From NCBI GenBank assembly GCA_022711665.1, contig JAKLEN010000001.1, positions 248,001 to 312,000 of the forward strand: a DNA stretch of 64,000 nucleotides. Reading direction: 5' to 3'. Source of the DNA: Acidobacteriota bacterium (lineage in GTDB: Bacteria; Acidobacteriota; Aminicenantia; Aminicenantales; Saccharicenantaceae). The stretch's first letter is position 1; every line of letters begins with the position of its first letter. The position numbers and the translations under genes are program-made. Under the pieces are notes generated by a model, which had not been told where the DNA came from, did not search any database, and worked only from the letters and a program-made list of their open reading frames with translations. Shown in pieces: positions 53,851 to 62,559 of the stretch.

Positions 53851-54663
53851 ATGAACGCCGTGCCCGGAACCGCGAAGATCATCCCGGCCCTGATCCTTGC
53901 CGCCGTTATGGCGGCCGCCCTCCTGGCCGCGCCGGCCATGATGTCCGGCGGCGGGCCCGAGCCGCAGCGGAAGAAGAAGGTGGCCGAAGAGAAGGATCCC
54001 AAGTACCAATGGGAGCTGGGCGTCATCGCCCTGCGCTACGGCCTGCCCGACGAGGCCGTCCGCTACGGCCGGAAGGCCGTGGACCTCGACCCGGCCTTCT
54101 TCGACGGCTGGAGCCTCATCGGCTCGGCCCTGGCCCAAAAGGGCGATCTCGTCCAGGCCTCAGAAGCCTTCGAGAAGGCGGCCGCGATCAAGCCCGGGGC
54201 GGTCGAGGTCCAGCGCCAGCTCGGCCTGGTCTACCTCGGGCTGAACGAGACCGCCAAGGCCGAGACGGCCTTGAAGAAGGCTCTCGACGCCGGCGGCGAT
54301 GCCGAGTCGGCCTACGCGCTCGGCAAGCTCTGCTACCAGCAGAAAAGGTTCGACGAGGCCATGGACTACGCCCTCAAAGCCATCCAAAAGGACGGCCAGA
54401 GCGCCAAGGCCTACAACCTCAAGGGCGTCCTGCTCAATCAGAAAGCGCGCTACGCCGAGGCCGCCGGGGCTTTTCAGGCCGGTCTGGTGCTCCTTCCGGA
54501 AGACATCGGGCTGCACATCAACCTGGGCATCGCCCTTTTCAACAGCGGCGAGTCCTCCCGGGCCCGCAAGGTCTTCGAGGCGGTGCTGCCCAAGATCGAG
54601 GCCGGAGAACTGAAGAAGCAGGTCCAGGACTACATCCAGGCCATCAAGGACGCCGGGAAGTAG
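53851..54663 (+). CDS. Tetratricopeptide-repeat exported protein
   Basis: A 270-residue protein. A hydrophobic N-terminus (about 8-32) acts as signal or anchor, followed by about six TPR units (YQWELGVIALRYGLPDEAVRYGRKAVDLDP, DGWSLIGSALAQKGDL, and so on to GLHINLGIALFNSGESSRA), each with the canonical W/L-G-A-P pattern. TPRs mount protein-protein contacts; no enzymatic domain is present. ATG 53851 has a GAGG site; ATG 53833 is an alternative. It is followed by the DUF2007 gene 53 bases on, possibly in the same transcript. Confidence 0.82.
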   Translation: MNAVPGTAKIIPALILAAVMAAALLAAPAMMSGGGPEPQRKKKVAEEKDPKYQWELGVIALRYGLPDEAVRYGRKAVDLDPAFFDGWSLIGSALAQKGDLVQASEAFEKAAAIKPGAVEVQRQLGLVYLGLNETAKAETALKKALDAGGDAESAYALGKLCYQQKRFDEAMDYALKAIQKDGQSAKAYNLKGVLLNQKARYAEAAGAFQAGLVLLPEDIGLHINLGIALFNSGESSRARKVFEAVLPKIEAGELKKQVQDYIQAIKDAGK

Positions 54664-54716
54664 CGCCGGCCGGACGGGCAGTTCAAGAGAGCCGGCCAAA
54701 GTGCTATGATGATGGC

Positions 54717-54941
54717 ATGAACTGGGTCACCGTCCACACATCCAACGGAGTCACGGAGGCGGAGATCCTCAGGAACATGCTCGAATCCTTCGGCATCCCC
54801 GCGCGGGTCAAGGCCGAAGCCGTGGGCAAGGTTCTCGGGATGACCGTCGACGGGACGGGCCGCGCGGCCCTTCTCGTCCCCGCGGATCGGGCCACGGAAG
54901 CCCAGGACATCCTGGCCGAGCACTTCACGGCCGAAGCCTGA
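54717..54941 (+). CDS. DUF2007-type putative signal-transducing protein
   Basis: A 74-residue alpha/beta protein matching the DUF2007 family: WVTVHTSNGVTEAEILRNMLESFGIPARV at the N-terminus and LLVPADRATEAQDILAEHF at the C-terminus. Members are annotated as putative signal-transducing proteins with a ferredoxin-like fold; function is unproven. It has a promoter-like TTCAAG ... TATGAT pair (17-base spacing) just upstream, so it may be transcribed on its own. Confidence 0.78.
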   Translation: MNWVTVHTSNGVTEAEILRNMLESFGIPARVKAEAVGKVLGMTVDGTGRAALLVPADRATEAQDILAEHFTAEA

Positions 54942-55037
54942 GGGGGGCCGCCGCCGGACGCTTCGAGGGGGAAAGCCCCCGAGAGGTAGTGGTCTGCGCG
55001 GTCGGATCGAGCGGGCGGGCCCTAGCGGAGAGGTTAA

Positions 55038-55223
55038 ATGACGATTAGGACGGGTGAGGGACGGGCGGCCGCCGGCGGGGCCAGGCATGTCCGGAAAGCC
55101 CGCGGGCGGCCGGCCGGGGCGCCGGAGGCCTGCCCGGCCTGCGGCAGGCTCGTCGGGGCCGGCGGGAAAGCCTGCCCGGCCTGCGGCGCCGATATCGACG
55201 CCGGCGCCGTCCGCAAGGCCTGA
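55038..55223 (+). CDS. Small double-zinc-knuckle protein
   Basis: A 61-residue protein with a basic N-terminal half and a four-Cys zinc ribbon of the CPACG-x10-CPACG type (EACPACGRLVGAGGKACPACG). No signal peptide is present. GGAGAGG precedes the ATG at 55038. It is likely a nucleic-acid- or protein-binding adaptor; function is unknown. It converges with the glycosyltransferase gene. Confidence 0.6.
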   Translation: MTIRTGEGRAAAGGARHVRKARGRPAGAPEACPACGRLVGAGGKACPACGADIDAGAVRKA

Positions 55224-55257
55224 GCCCTGAAGTCCGGCACGATCGGACGCCGCGGCG

Positions 55258-56352
55258 TCAGGCCAGCTTGATGCCCTTGCGATGGGCCCGGTACTCGTAG
55301 ACCCCGATGATCCGCCGGGCCATGGATTCCTCGGAATACTTCTCCAGGACCGTCTCCCGGCCCTTGGCGGCCAGGCGGGCGGCCAGGTTGCGGTCGACCT
55401 GGATCTTGAGGATGGCGTCGGCCAGGGCCTTGGCGTTCCGGGCCGGGACGAGGAACCCGTTCTCGCGATTGACGATCAGCTCGCGGGCCGTCCCGATGTC
55501 CGTGGCCGCGACCGGCAGGCCGCTGGCCATGGCCTCGACCAGCCGGGAGCCGAGGCCGTCGAGATGGGAAAAGACGACGAACATGTCGAGCGACGCCAGG
55601 ACCTGGGGGATCCTGTCACGGCGGCCGAGCAGGTAGCGGACGTTGTCCGTGGCCGGCATGCCGGCCGCCGCGGCCTCGAGGCGGAGCGAGCCCTCGCCTA
55701 GCACGACGACCTTGATCTTCGGCGACTGGGCGGCGGCCATGGCGGCGGCTTCGAGCAGGGCCCGCTGGCCCAGATCGTCCTCGAGCGGCAGGACCGCGCC
55801 GGCCAGGAAGTCCCCGGCCGCGAGGCCCAGCTCACGGCGGACCAGGTCGCCGGGCGGCTCGGAGGTGAAGGTTGAGAAATCGACACCCGTCGGAACGACC
55901 TCGACGGCCGACCCGGCGATCCCGCCCTGGACGAGGATGGATTTGATGGCCTCCGTCCCGGCGATGACGGCGTCGAGCGAGGCCAGCGGCAGCCGGCCTT
56001 CGAGCGGCGACGAGCCGGCCGGCCGCGACAGGACGCGCACCCGGACCTCGGCCGAGGCCGCCGCGGCCAGGCCGATGGAGGCGGACAGGGTGTCGTGGAC
56101 GTGGACCACGCGGCAGCGGCGGCTCCGCATCAGGCCGGCCAGCCGGCGGCGGACGAGCCAGGCCAGGCGGCCGCGCATCCGCAGCGGGATCGCGGCCAGG
56201 CCTTCGTCCGCGGCCCGGCGCAGGATATCGCTGCCGGGTTCGAGGATCAGATGGGCGTCATAGCCCTTGCGGCCGAGTTCGCGGGCGACGTTCAGAGTCT
56301 GGCGCTGGCTCTCGCGCCATTCGCGGCCGGAATCAATGAGGAAAAAGCTCAC
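55258..56352 (-). CDS. Glycosyltransferase family 4
   Basis: A 364-residue GT-B fold glycosyltransferase. The C-terminal half holds the GT4 signature (MFVVFSHLDGLGSRLVEAMASGLPVAATDIGTARELIVNRENGFLVP), including the E of the E-x7-E motif (LVEAMASG), and the acceptor half holds VVHVHDTLSASIG and AVIAGTEAIKSILVQGGI. It transfers a nucleotide-activated sugar to a glycan or lipid acceptor at the inner membrane face. It starts with GTG at 56352 with no strong ribosome site. No neighbouring polysaccharide genes are in the window, so the product is unknown. Confidence 0.88.
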   Translation of the reverse strand: MSFFLIDSGREWRESQRQTLNVARELGRKGYDAHLILEPGSDILRRAADEGLAAIPLRMRGRLAWLVRRRLAGLMRSRRCRVVHVHDTLSASIGLAAAASAEVRVRVLSRPAGSSPLEGRLPLASLDAVIAGTEAIKSILVQGGIAGSAVEVVPTGVDFSTFTSEPPGDLVRRELGLAAGDFLAGAVLPLEDDLGQRALLEAAAMAAAQSPKIKVVVLGEGSLRLEAAAAGMPATDNVRYLLGRRDRIPQVLASLDMFVVFSHLDGLGSRLVEAMASGLPVAATDIGTARELIVNRENGFLVPARNAKALADAILKIQVDRNLAARLAAKGRETVLEKYSEESMARRIIGVYEYRAHRKGIKLA

Positions 56353-56457
56353 CGGGCAATTCTAGCACACTGGGCCGGCCGGTGGAACCGCTCCCGAGCC
56401 GGCTCCCGAACCGTCGTCGTTCTCCGGAGGGAAAGCCTCCGGGCCGCCGGACTGGCG

Positions 56458-58026
56458 CTACTTGATGTAGTCGCTGAGCGTGATGCCGCGGTCCTCCAGG
56501 GTCGAGCCGGTCGCCTTGGCGATGTTGGCGACGGCGACGTTGTAGTCGACCAAGGCCTTGATCTCCATCGACCGGGCGCTGGCCAGGGCGTCCTGGTAGG
56601 TCAGGACGAAATAGTTCGTCGACATACCGACGTTGAGCTTCTTCATCTCGGCCTCAAGCTGCTTCTCGGCCAGCTCGCGGGCGATGCGGTAGGCGTCGAC
56701 GCTCTTGGCCGCCGTCTCGAGCGACCGGACGGCGTCGCTGACCTCGAGGAAGACCTGTTGCTCCTGGGTCTTGAGCCTGGCCTGGGCCTGCTCGAGGTCG
56801 AGCTTGGCGTAGGCGTACTGGGCTTTGCCGAAGACGTCGCCGAAGGGGACGGTCAGGGTCACGCCGGCCGTCCAGTTGTTGTAGAGGAACTTGAAGGCGT
56901 CGCGGAAGGCCGCGCCGGCGCTCCCTGGATCTCCCGGCGTGGGCGGCAGGAACGGGTTGTTCTCGTCGTAAATATACTGCTGGCCGGAGATGCCCGGGCT
57001 GGCCTTGACCAGCTGGAGGTCGAGCTGGGGCAGGCGCTGGTTCTTGGCGACGCGGAAGTTGACCTGTTTCAGCGCGATCGTCGACTTGGCCACATCAAGA
57101 TCGGGCCGATGGGTCATGGCCTTGGCCAGGGCCTCCTCGAGCGTGATCGTATACGGCTTGAACTCGGGCTTGTCGGCGGGGACGAGGGCCAGGCCCCGGG
57201 CCGACGGATCGACCTCGATATTGAGGAGCGTCCGGAGCTGGTCCTGGCTTCTCTTGACCAGGGCCTCGGCCTGGAGGATGTCGGCCTCGCGGCGGGCCAC
57301 GGTGGCCTCGGCGTTGAGGACCTCGATCGGCGCCTTGGTGCCGACCTGGACCTCGCGCTTGGTCTTGGCCAGGAGGTCCTTCCCGCTATCGAGGGACAGC
57401 CGCAGGGTCTTGAGGCTCTCGATGCTGTAGACGAGGTTCCAATAGGCCGACTCTACCGAATAGACGGTGGCGACGAGGGTGTCCCTGAACTGGCTGCGGG
57501 AGACTTCGAAGTTGTTCTGGGCGATGATGATCTCTTTGCGGCTGACCGTCCAGCCGAAATTCTTGAGCAGGGGCTGCTTCAGAACCAAGTTCAGGCGGCT
57601 CGTATAGGAGGGATTGTAGCTCTGGAAGAGCTCATTGGGGCTGTACGAATAATCGTAGCTCAACCCAGCCTGGAGCGTGCCGCCGAAGGGGATCCTCTGC
57701 GTGATGGCGGCGCTCGTGCTGGTCGAGCGGTTGACATAGCTGCCGGCGCTCTGGAGGGACCAGGTCGAGAGCTGTTCGAGGCGGTTGCCGGTGAGGCCGA
57801 TCTCGATGGTCGGCGCGTACATCTGCCTGGCCTGCGAGACCGTGGCTGAGGTCAGGCCGGGGTTGATGACCTCGGCGGCCACGTTGAGGTTGTTCTTGAG
57901 GGCCCGGAGGATCGAGTCCTCGAGGGTCAGGCTGATCTCTTTATTCTCCTGGGCCAGGCCGGAGCCGAGGGAGAGGCCCAGCAGGAGCGCGGTCGCGACC
58001 GCACAGAAGGTCCGTTTGTTGATCAT
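56458..58026 (-). CDS. TolC-family outer-membrane efflux channel
   Basis: A 522-residue protein with a signal peptide (1-25) and two homologous halves of long amphipathic helices with beta-strands, as in TolC. Features include LTLEDSILRALKNNLNVAAEVINPG at the start, KREVQVGTKAPIEVLNAEATVARREADILQAEALVKRSQDQL in half one, and FGKAQYAYAKLDLEQAQARLKTQEQQVFLEVSDAVRSLETAAKSV in half two. GGAGGACGTCA precedes the ATG. A sigma54 promoter lies upstream, and the gene follows the NtrC-type regulator. It forms the outer-membrane tunnel of a tripartite exporter; the inner-membrane partner may be the ABC-2 system at 61-64 kb. Confidence 0.9.
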   Translation of the reverse strand: MINKRTFCAVATALLLGLSLGSGLAQENKEISLTLEDSILRALKNNLNVAAEVINPGLTSATVSQARQMYAPTIEIGLTGNRLEQLSTWSLQSAGSYVNRSTSTSAAITQRIPFGGTLQAGLSYDYSYSPNELFQSYNPSYTSRLNLVLKQPLLKNFGWTVSRKEIIIAQNNFEVSRSQFRDTLVATVYSVESAYWNLVYSIESLKTLRLSLDSGKDLLAKTKREVQVGTKAPIEVLNAEATVARREADILQAEALVKRSQDQLRTLLNIEVDPSARGLALVPADKPEFKPYTITLEEALAKAMTHRPDLDVAKSTIALKQVNFRVAKNQRLPQLDLQLVKASPGISGQQYIYDENNPFLPPTPGDPGSAGAAFRDAFKFLYNNWTAGVTLTVPFGDVFGKAQYAYAKLDLEQAQARLKTQEQQVFLEVSDAVRSLETAAKSVDAYRIARELAEKQLEAEMKKLNVGMSTNYFVLTYQDALASARSMEIKALVDYNVAVANIAKATGSTLEDRGITLSDYIK

Positions 58027-58068
58027 TGACGTCCTCCGATCGACGTGGTCATTTCCGAGAGAATCCCT

Positions 58069-58086
58069 AAGCAAAAACGATGCCAA
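58069..58086 (-). promoter_or_regulatory. Sigma54 promoter of the TolC-like gene
   Basis: On the minus strand TTGGCATCGTTTTTGCTT: the -24 GG (58084-58083) and -12 GC (58072-58071) are separated by exactly 10 bases, as in sigma54 promoters. It lies 43 bases before the ATG at 58026. Confidence 0.7.
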
Positions 58087-58133
58087 CGCACGAATGACCC
58101 TTATCCAATACTACGCAGCCGGGCCTCTTTGGT

Positions 58134-59525
58134 TCACTCCGGCCAGCGGATTCCCAGGACCGTCATCTTGTTGAACAGGGTCTTGCGGCTGATCCCCAGG
58201 ATGCCGGCCGCCCGGGTCCGGTTGCCGCCCGCCTGTTGCAGCGCTTCGAGGATGAGGGCCTTCTCGCGGGCCGCGGCGACGTTCTGAACGGCTTCTCTCA
58301 GCGGAGCGGGCCGGCCCTGGCCCGGCGGCGCGTCGGTCCCGGGAGCGGAGCCGGCGAGCTTCAGCCGGGCCGGGAGCGCCGCCTCGGGAACCTGGTCGCT
58401 TTCGGTCATGACCATGGCCTCATAGATAACGTTCTCCAACTCGCGAACGTTGCCCGGCCAGGCATAGAGGGCCAGGCAGCGGAGGGCGCCGGGCGTCAGG
58501 CCGACGACGTTCTTGCCCAGCTCGGCGGCGTACTTGCGGACGAAATGGTCGACCAGGAGGGGGATGTCCTCGGTCCTATCCCGGAGCGGCGGCAGGGCGA
58601 TCGACAGGACGGCCAGGCGGAAATAGAGGTCTTCCCGGAAGCGGCCGCGCGCCACCTCGGCCTCGAGGTCCTTGTTGGTGGCGGCGATGACCCGGACATC
58701 GATGGGCATCGTCTTCGTCCCGCCGACCCGGGTGATCTCCCGCTCCCCCAGGGCCCGCAGCAGCTTGACCTGGGCGTCCTGGGAGAGCTCGCCGACCTCG
58801 TCGAGGAAGATCGTGCCGCCGTTCGCCTGTTCGAACTTGCCGGTCTTGTCGGACCTGGCGTCGGTGAAGGCGCCCTTGACGTGGCCGAAGAACTCGCTCT
58901 CGATGAGATCGCCGGGCACGGCGCCGCAGTTGACGACGACGAACGGCCCGTCCTTGCGCGGGCCGGCGAAATGCACGGCCCGGGCGACGAGCTCCTTGCC
59001 CGTGCCGCTCTCGCCGGTGACGAGAACGGTCCCGTCGACGCGGCTGATCTTGTCCATCAGCTGGAAAACCGAGTTCATCCGGGCCGAGGTGCCGACGATG
59101 GCCGAGAAGCGGTAGCGCGAAACGAGCTCGGAGCGCAGGGCCTCGACCTCGTGGCGGAGGCTGCGGACCTCGAGGATCCGGGCGATCTCGAGCAGCAGCT
59201 CCTCGTTGTCGACCGGCTTCTCGAGATAGGCGGAGGCGCCGAGCTTGGTCGCCTCGACGGCGTTGCGGATGGTCCCGAAGGCCGTGACGATGATGATGCC
59301 CGGGCCGGGACGGGCCTGGCGCAGCCCGGCCAGGACCTCGAGGCCGGAGATGTCGGGCAGGTTCATGTCGAGGATGACGACGTCGGGGGCGAACGGGCCG
59401 GCCAGCTCCAGGCCGCGCCGGCCGTTCCCGGCCGTCTCCACCTGGTAGCCCTTGTCGCCGAGGAGGACGGCGAAGACCTCGCGGATGCTCCTCTCGTCGT
59501 CGATGATCAGGATCCTGGGGGTCAT
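58134..59525 (-). CDS. NtrC-family sigma54 activator (response regulator)
   Basis: A 463-residue response regulator. The receiver domain (1-120) has phospho-acceptor D53 in VVILDMNLPDISG. The AAA+ domain (about 140-370) has Walker A GESGTGKE (171-178), the sigma54-contact loop as GAFTDA (218-223) rather than the more frequent GAFTGA, and a GGTIFLDEVGEL Walker B. A Fis-type helix-turn-helix closes the protein (GGNRTRAAGILGISRKTLFNKM). It needs phosphorylation by the coupled kinase and activates sigma54 promoters. Its start overlaps the kinase stop as ATGA. Sigma54 promoters on both sides of the gene pair are the probable targets. Confidence 0.93.
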   Translation of the reverse strand: MTPRILIIDDERSIREVFAVLLGDKGYQVETAGNGRRGLELAGPFAPDVVILDMNLPDISGLEVLAGLRQARPGPGIIIVTAFGTIRNAVEATKLGASAYLEKPVDNEELLLEIARILEVRSLRHEVEALRSELVSRYRFSAIVGTSARMNSVFQLMDKISRVDGTVLVTGESGTGKELVARAVHFAGPRKDGPFVVVNCGAVPGDLIESEFFGHVKGAFTDARSDKTGKFEQANGGTIFLDEVGELSQDAQVKLLRALGEREITRVGGTKTMPIDVRVIAATNKDLEAEVARGRFREDLYFRLAVLSIALPPLRDRTEDIPLLVDHFVRKYAAELGKNVVGLTPGALRCLALYAWPGNVRELENVIYEAMVMTESDQVPEAALPARLKLAGSAPGTDAPPGQGRPAPLREAVQNVAAAREKALILEALQQAGGNRTRAAGILGISRKTLFNKMTVLGIRWPE

Positions 59526-60778
59526 GCGGGGCTCCTCGCGCCCGCGGGGAGGGCGACCAGGACCGTGGTCCCCTCGCCGGGGCGGCTGCGCAGCTCGATC
59601 TCTCCGCCGTGGGCCTTGACGATGGCATAGCAGATCGACAGGCCCAGGCCGGTGCCGCCCTTCTTGGTCGTGAAGAAGGGGTCGAAAACCTTGTCCAGGG
59701 CCTCCTCGGGGATGCCGGGCCCGGTGTCGGTGAAGCGGACGATCGCCTTCCCGCCCTCGAGCGGCAGGACCTCGACGGTCAGCCGGCCGCCGCCGGCCAT
59801 GGCCTGGACGGCGTTGAGGGAAACGTTGAGGAAGACCTGCTTGAGCTGCGAGCCGTCCGCCTCGACGACGACCGGGCGCGGCGGGAAGGCCGTCCGGATC
59901 TCGACGCCTCCGGCCCGGGCCTGGATCGCGACGAGCGCCGCGCTCTCCTCGAGGAGGGCGACGAGGTCCAGGGGCTCCTTGCGGATCTCGGAGGGGCGGG
60001 CGAAAGACAGCAGTGTGGACAGGATCTCGTCGATTCGGTCGGTCTCCCGCAGGGCGACGCCCAGCAGCTTCCTTTCGCTCTCCTCGCGGCAGCGCGATTC
60101 CACGTACTGGAGCGAGGACCGGATCGAGGTCAGCGGGTTCCGGATCTCGTGGGCGGCCCCGGCGGCCAGCTCGCCGATCGTGGCCAGCCGGTCGGCCCGG
60201 AGCATGCGGCGGAAGCGCTCCTTCTGCTCCTTGTATAGAAGGGCGTTCTCGAGGGCGATCCCGGCCTGGGGCATGAGCGAGTAGATGAAGGCCGACTCCT
60301 CGGCGCCAAACCGTTTTTTCTCGCCCTTGCGGCCGACGCCGAGGACGCCGATGAGCCGGTTCATCGAGAGGACGGGGTAGCACAGGGCCAGCCCCAATCG
60401 GGCGATGACGCCCTTCTCCGGCTCGCCCAGGAAGGCCATGACGCCGTCGCGGGCGTCGATATCGAGGAAGGCCTTGTTGACCTTGAGCCACTTCGCCAGC
60501 CGGTCCTCGCCCGAGAGGAAGACGCCGCGCAGCTCCGTCGGATCGTAGCCGGAGGAAGCGGCGACGCGGAACTGGCCGATATCGGCGTCATGAACGAAGA
60601 GCACCAGGCGCTCTATCGCCGCGGCCTCCCGGATCGTGCCCAGCAGGTTCATGGCGATCTGATCGAAATCCTCGATCAGGTTGAGGCTCTCGGTGAATTC
60701 CCTGAAGATCGTCCAGGGAGGCGCGTTCCGGCGCCGGCCGCCGCGAACGGCCGTCTCGATGCGGCCGAAGATCGTCAC
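59522..60778 (-). CDS. GAF-domain histidine kinase
   Basis: A 418-residue cytoplasmic sensor kinase. A GAF-like input domain (about 35-180) is followed by the dimerisation domain with phospho-acceptor H210 in GELAAGAAHEIRNPLTS, and the ATPase domain with N-box FLNVSLNAVQAM, DTGPGIP, FDPFFTTKKGGTGLGLSI and a C-terminal GEGTTVLVALP. No transmembrane segment is present, so the signal is intracellular. The start is GTG at 60778 with GGGAG 7 bases upstream; an upstream frame extension is unsupported. It is coupled to the NtrC-type regulator. Repeated TTTCCCGTAT sites just upstream may serve the divergent operon and autoregulation. Confidence 0.9.
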   Translation of the reverse strand: MTIFGRIETAVRGGRRRNAPPWTIFREFTESLNLIEDFDQIAMNLLGTIREAAAIERLVLFVHDADIGQFRVAASSGYDPTELRGVFLSGEDRLAKWLKVNKAFLDIDARDGVMAFLGEPEKGVIARLGLALCYPVLSMNRLIGVLGVGRKGEKKRFGAEESAFIYSLMPQAGIALENALLYKEQKERFRRMLRADRLATIGELAAGAAHEIRNPLTSIRSSLQYVESRCREESERKLLGVALRETDRIDEILSTLLSFARPSEIRKEPLDLVALLEESAALVAIQARAGGVEIRTAFPPRPVVVEADGSQLKQVFLNVSLNAVQAMAGGGRLTVEVLPLEGGKAIVRFTDTGPGIPEEALDKVFDPFFTTKKGGTGLGLSICYAIVKAHGGEIELRSRPGEGTTVLVALPAGARSPA

Positions 60779-60809
60779 CCGGAAACTCCCTTTGGACGAG
60801 GATAGCTCA

Positions 60810-60880
60810 TTTCCCGTATAAAGTAAAAGACGGCTCCCGGTGGGAAAACCGGGTAACCGGTTTCCCGTATTGGGTAAATA
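60810..60880. promoter_or_regulatory. Candidate enhancer (upstream activating) sites for the NtrC-type regulator
   Basis: Two direct copies of TTTCCCGTAT-N3-GTAAA (60810-60828 and 60861-60880) are 51 bases apart. Between them a GGGAAAA and TTTCCC dyad (60843-60866) includes a further GGGTAA. They lie about 90-160 bases upstream of the sigma54 promoter at 60969, the usual distance for enhancer-bound NtrC proteins. Confidence 0.55.
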
Positions 60881-60968
60881 AGGTGACATGAGCGGTGCCA
60901 TAGTCCGAGCGCGTCTTCGAAGCCCAGGGGGCAACGGGGGCCTGTCGGAACGGCGGCCTGACTCATGT

Positions 60969-60984
60969 TGGCACCTTCTTTGCA
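60969..60984 (+). promoter_or_regulatory. Sigma54 promoter of the coiled-coil/ABC operon
   Basis: TGGCACCTTCTTTGCA matches the sigma54 consensus, with GG (60970-60971) and GC (60982-60983) exactly 10 bases apart. Transcription would start near 60995, followed by GGAGG and the ATG at 61016. Confidence 0.85.
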
Positions 60985-61015
60985 ATATTCAAGCCGAACC
61001 GACGGAGGCATCATC

Positions 61016-62503
61016 ATGAAGTTGATCAAGGCAATCGCCATCGCGGCCGCGACGCTCGTCCTGGCCGCCGCCCTGGCCCCGCAGACCCAGGAATCGCAGA
61101 GCATGAAGCTCCTCGAGCTCAAGAGCGCCCAGCTGGCCTATGCCCTGAGCGAGGCCGATTACCTCAGGTACGTCGAGCTCAAGAAGGAGGGCCTGGCCTC
61201 CGAGGCGGACTACAAGCAGCGGGAAACGGCCTACCTCCAGGCCAAGGTCAAGTTCCAGCAGGCCCTGATCAACTTCATGGGCAGCGAGGCCCGCATCTCG
61301 GTCGCCAGCGCCGTCAAGTACCAGGACCGCAGCGGCAAGAAGTTCGTCCGGGTCGGCCTCCGCTACACGTCCAAGGAGCTGAAGGAGCTGGCCAACCTCA
61401 AGATCAACGCCGAGGACATCTTTCCTCTCGACTTCATGAAGGAGATCAAGGACGTCTACGTCTCGCTCCTGTCGGAGGGCAAGATCATCTCCGATCCGTA
61501 CGAGAGGTTGGTGCCGGCGCTGCCCATCGAGTCCGGGCGGGAAGCGACCTTCCAGCTCCTCAAGGACGTCGAGAGCCTCGACGTCCGCGTCTCCTATTCG
61601 GGCAAAGACGAGACAACGTCGGTCTTCCTCCAGAAGGGCGTCAGCGCCAACATGGTCACGGTCAACTCGGCCCAGTTCTCGCAGGAGGCCGATCTCGAGA
61701 GCACCGCGACCTACGACCTGTCGCTGGAGAAGTTCAGCGGCGAGGCCAACGTCTTCAAGCTCGAAGCCGTCAACCTGCCGCCGCAGATTACCTCCGAGTT
61801 CAGCGACCCGGCGACGAGCGCCCGCCTGTCGCAGATCAAGTTCAGCGAGGGCGTGACGAGCCTCAAGCTCCAGCTGAAGCTGTTCCTGCCCAAGAACCCG
61901 GACGAGCGGGTGGTCCTGGACAAGCCGCTTGAGTTCTTCGCCCTGGCCCTCGACAACGAGCAGACAGAGAAGCTCCGGGCCCTCGAGACGGCCGGGGCCG
62001 CGACGGGGATCGACGCGGCGGCCATCGACGGCCTCAAGGCCGGGTACGTCAAGCTCGAGCTCATCCCCAGGGGCGTGCCCAAGGTCGAGGTCCAGGCCGT
62101 CAACCTCTACCATGAGATCAAGGTCGGCGACACGATCGGCATGGACGTGACCATCCGCAACACCGGCACGCGCCGCCTCAACAACGTCCGCGTCTTCTGC
62201 GACCTGCCGCTCAACTGGCGGGTCGAGATCGCGCCCGACCTCATCGGCACGCTGGAGCAGAACAAGGACGAGGTCGTCCGGATCAAGTTCCTGCCGCCGG
62301 ACGGCGTCTCGGTCGGCGACTACGAGCCGAAGATCCGGACCGACGCCCTGGCCGACAACCGCCGCGTCGAGTCCGAGGACAAGATCGTCCGCATCCATAT
62401 CACCTCGAGGGCCAACGTGCTCGGCATCGGCGCCCTGGTCCTCCTCCTCGTCGGGCTCCTCGTCGGGATCGTCGTCTTCGGCATCAAGCTGACCCGCAGG
62501 TAA
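61016..62503 (+). CDS. Exported coiled-coil protein with NEW3-like domain and C-terminal membrane anchor
   Basis: A 495-residue protein. A signal peptide (about 1-22) is followed by a charged helical segment (about 25-85, LLELKSAQLAYALSEADYLRYVELKKEGL) likely to form a coiled coil. A beta-rich middle (about 90-370) and a NEW3/CARDB-type immunoglobulin-like domain (about 365-460, HEIKVGDTIGMDVTIRNTGTRRLNNVRVFCDLPLNW) follow, then one C-terminal transmembrane helix (GIGALVLLLVGLLVGIVVFGI) and a short basic tail. GGAGG precedes the ATG. Driven by a sigma54 promoter and followed by an ABC-2 permease, it is probably the periplasmic partner of that transporter. Confidence 0.78.
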   Translation: MKLIKAIAIAAATLVLAAALAPQTQESQSMKLLELKSAQLAYALSEADYLRYVELKKEGLASEADYKQRETAYLQAKVKFQQALINFMGSEARISVASAVKYQDRSGKKFVRVGLRYTSKELKELANLKINAEDIFPLDFMKEIKDVYVSLLSEGKIISDPYERLVPALPIESGREATFQLLKDVESLDVRVSYSGKDETTSVFLQKGVSANMVTVNSAQFSQEADLESTATYDLSLEKFSGEANVFKLEAVNLPPQITSEFSDPATSARLSQIKFSEGVTSLKLQLKLFLPKNPDERVVLDKPLEFFALALDNEQTEKLRALETAGAATGIDAAAIDGLKAGYVKLELIPRGVPKVEVQAVNLYHEIKVGDTIGMDVTIRNTGTRRLNNVRVFCDLPLNWRVEIAPDLIGTLEQNKDEVVRIKFLPPDGVSVGDYEPKIRTDALADNRRVESEDKIVRIHITSRANVLGIGALVLLLVGLLVGIVVFGIKLTRR

Positions 62504-62559
62504 GAAACGAGGGGGGCATGTCCCGGAGGGACGTGTCCCCCTTCAAGAAAAGGGATGCC

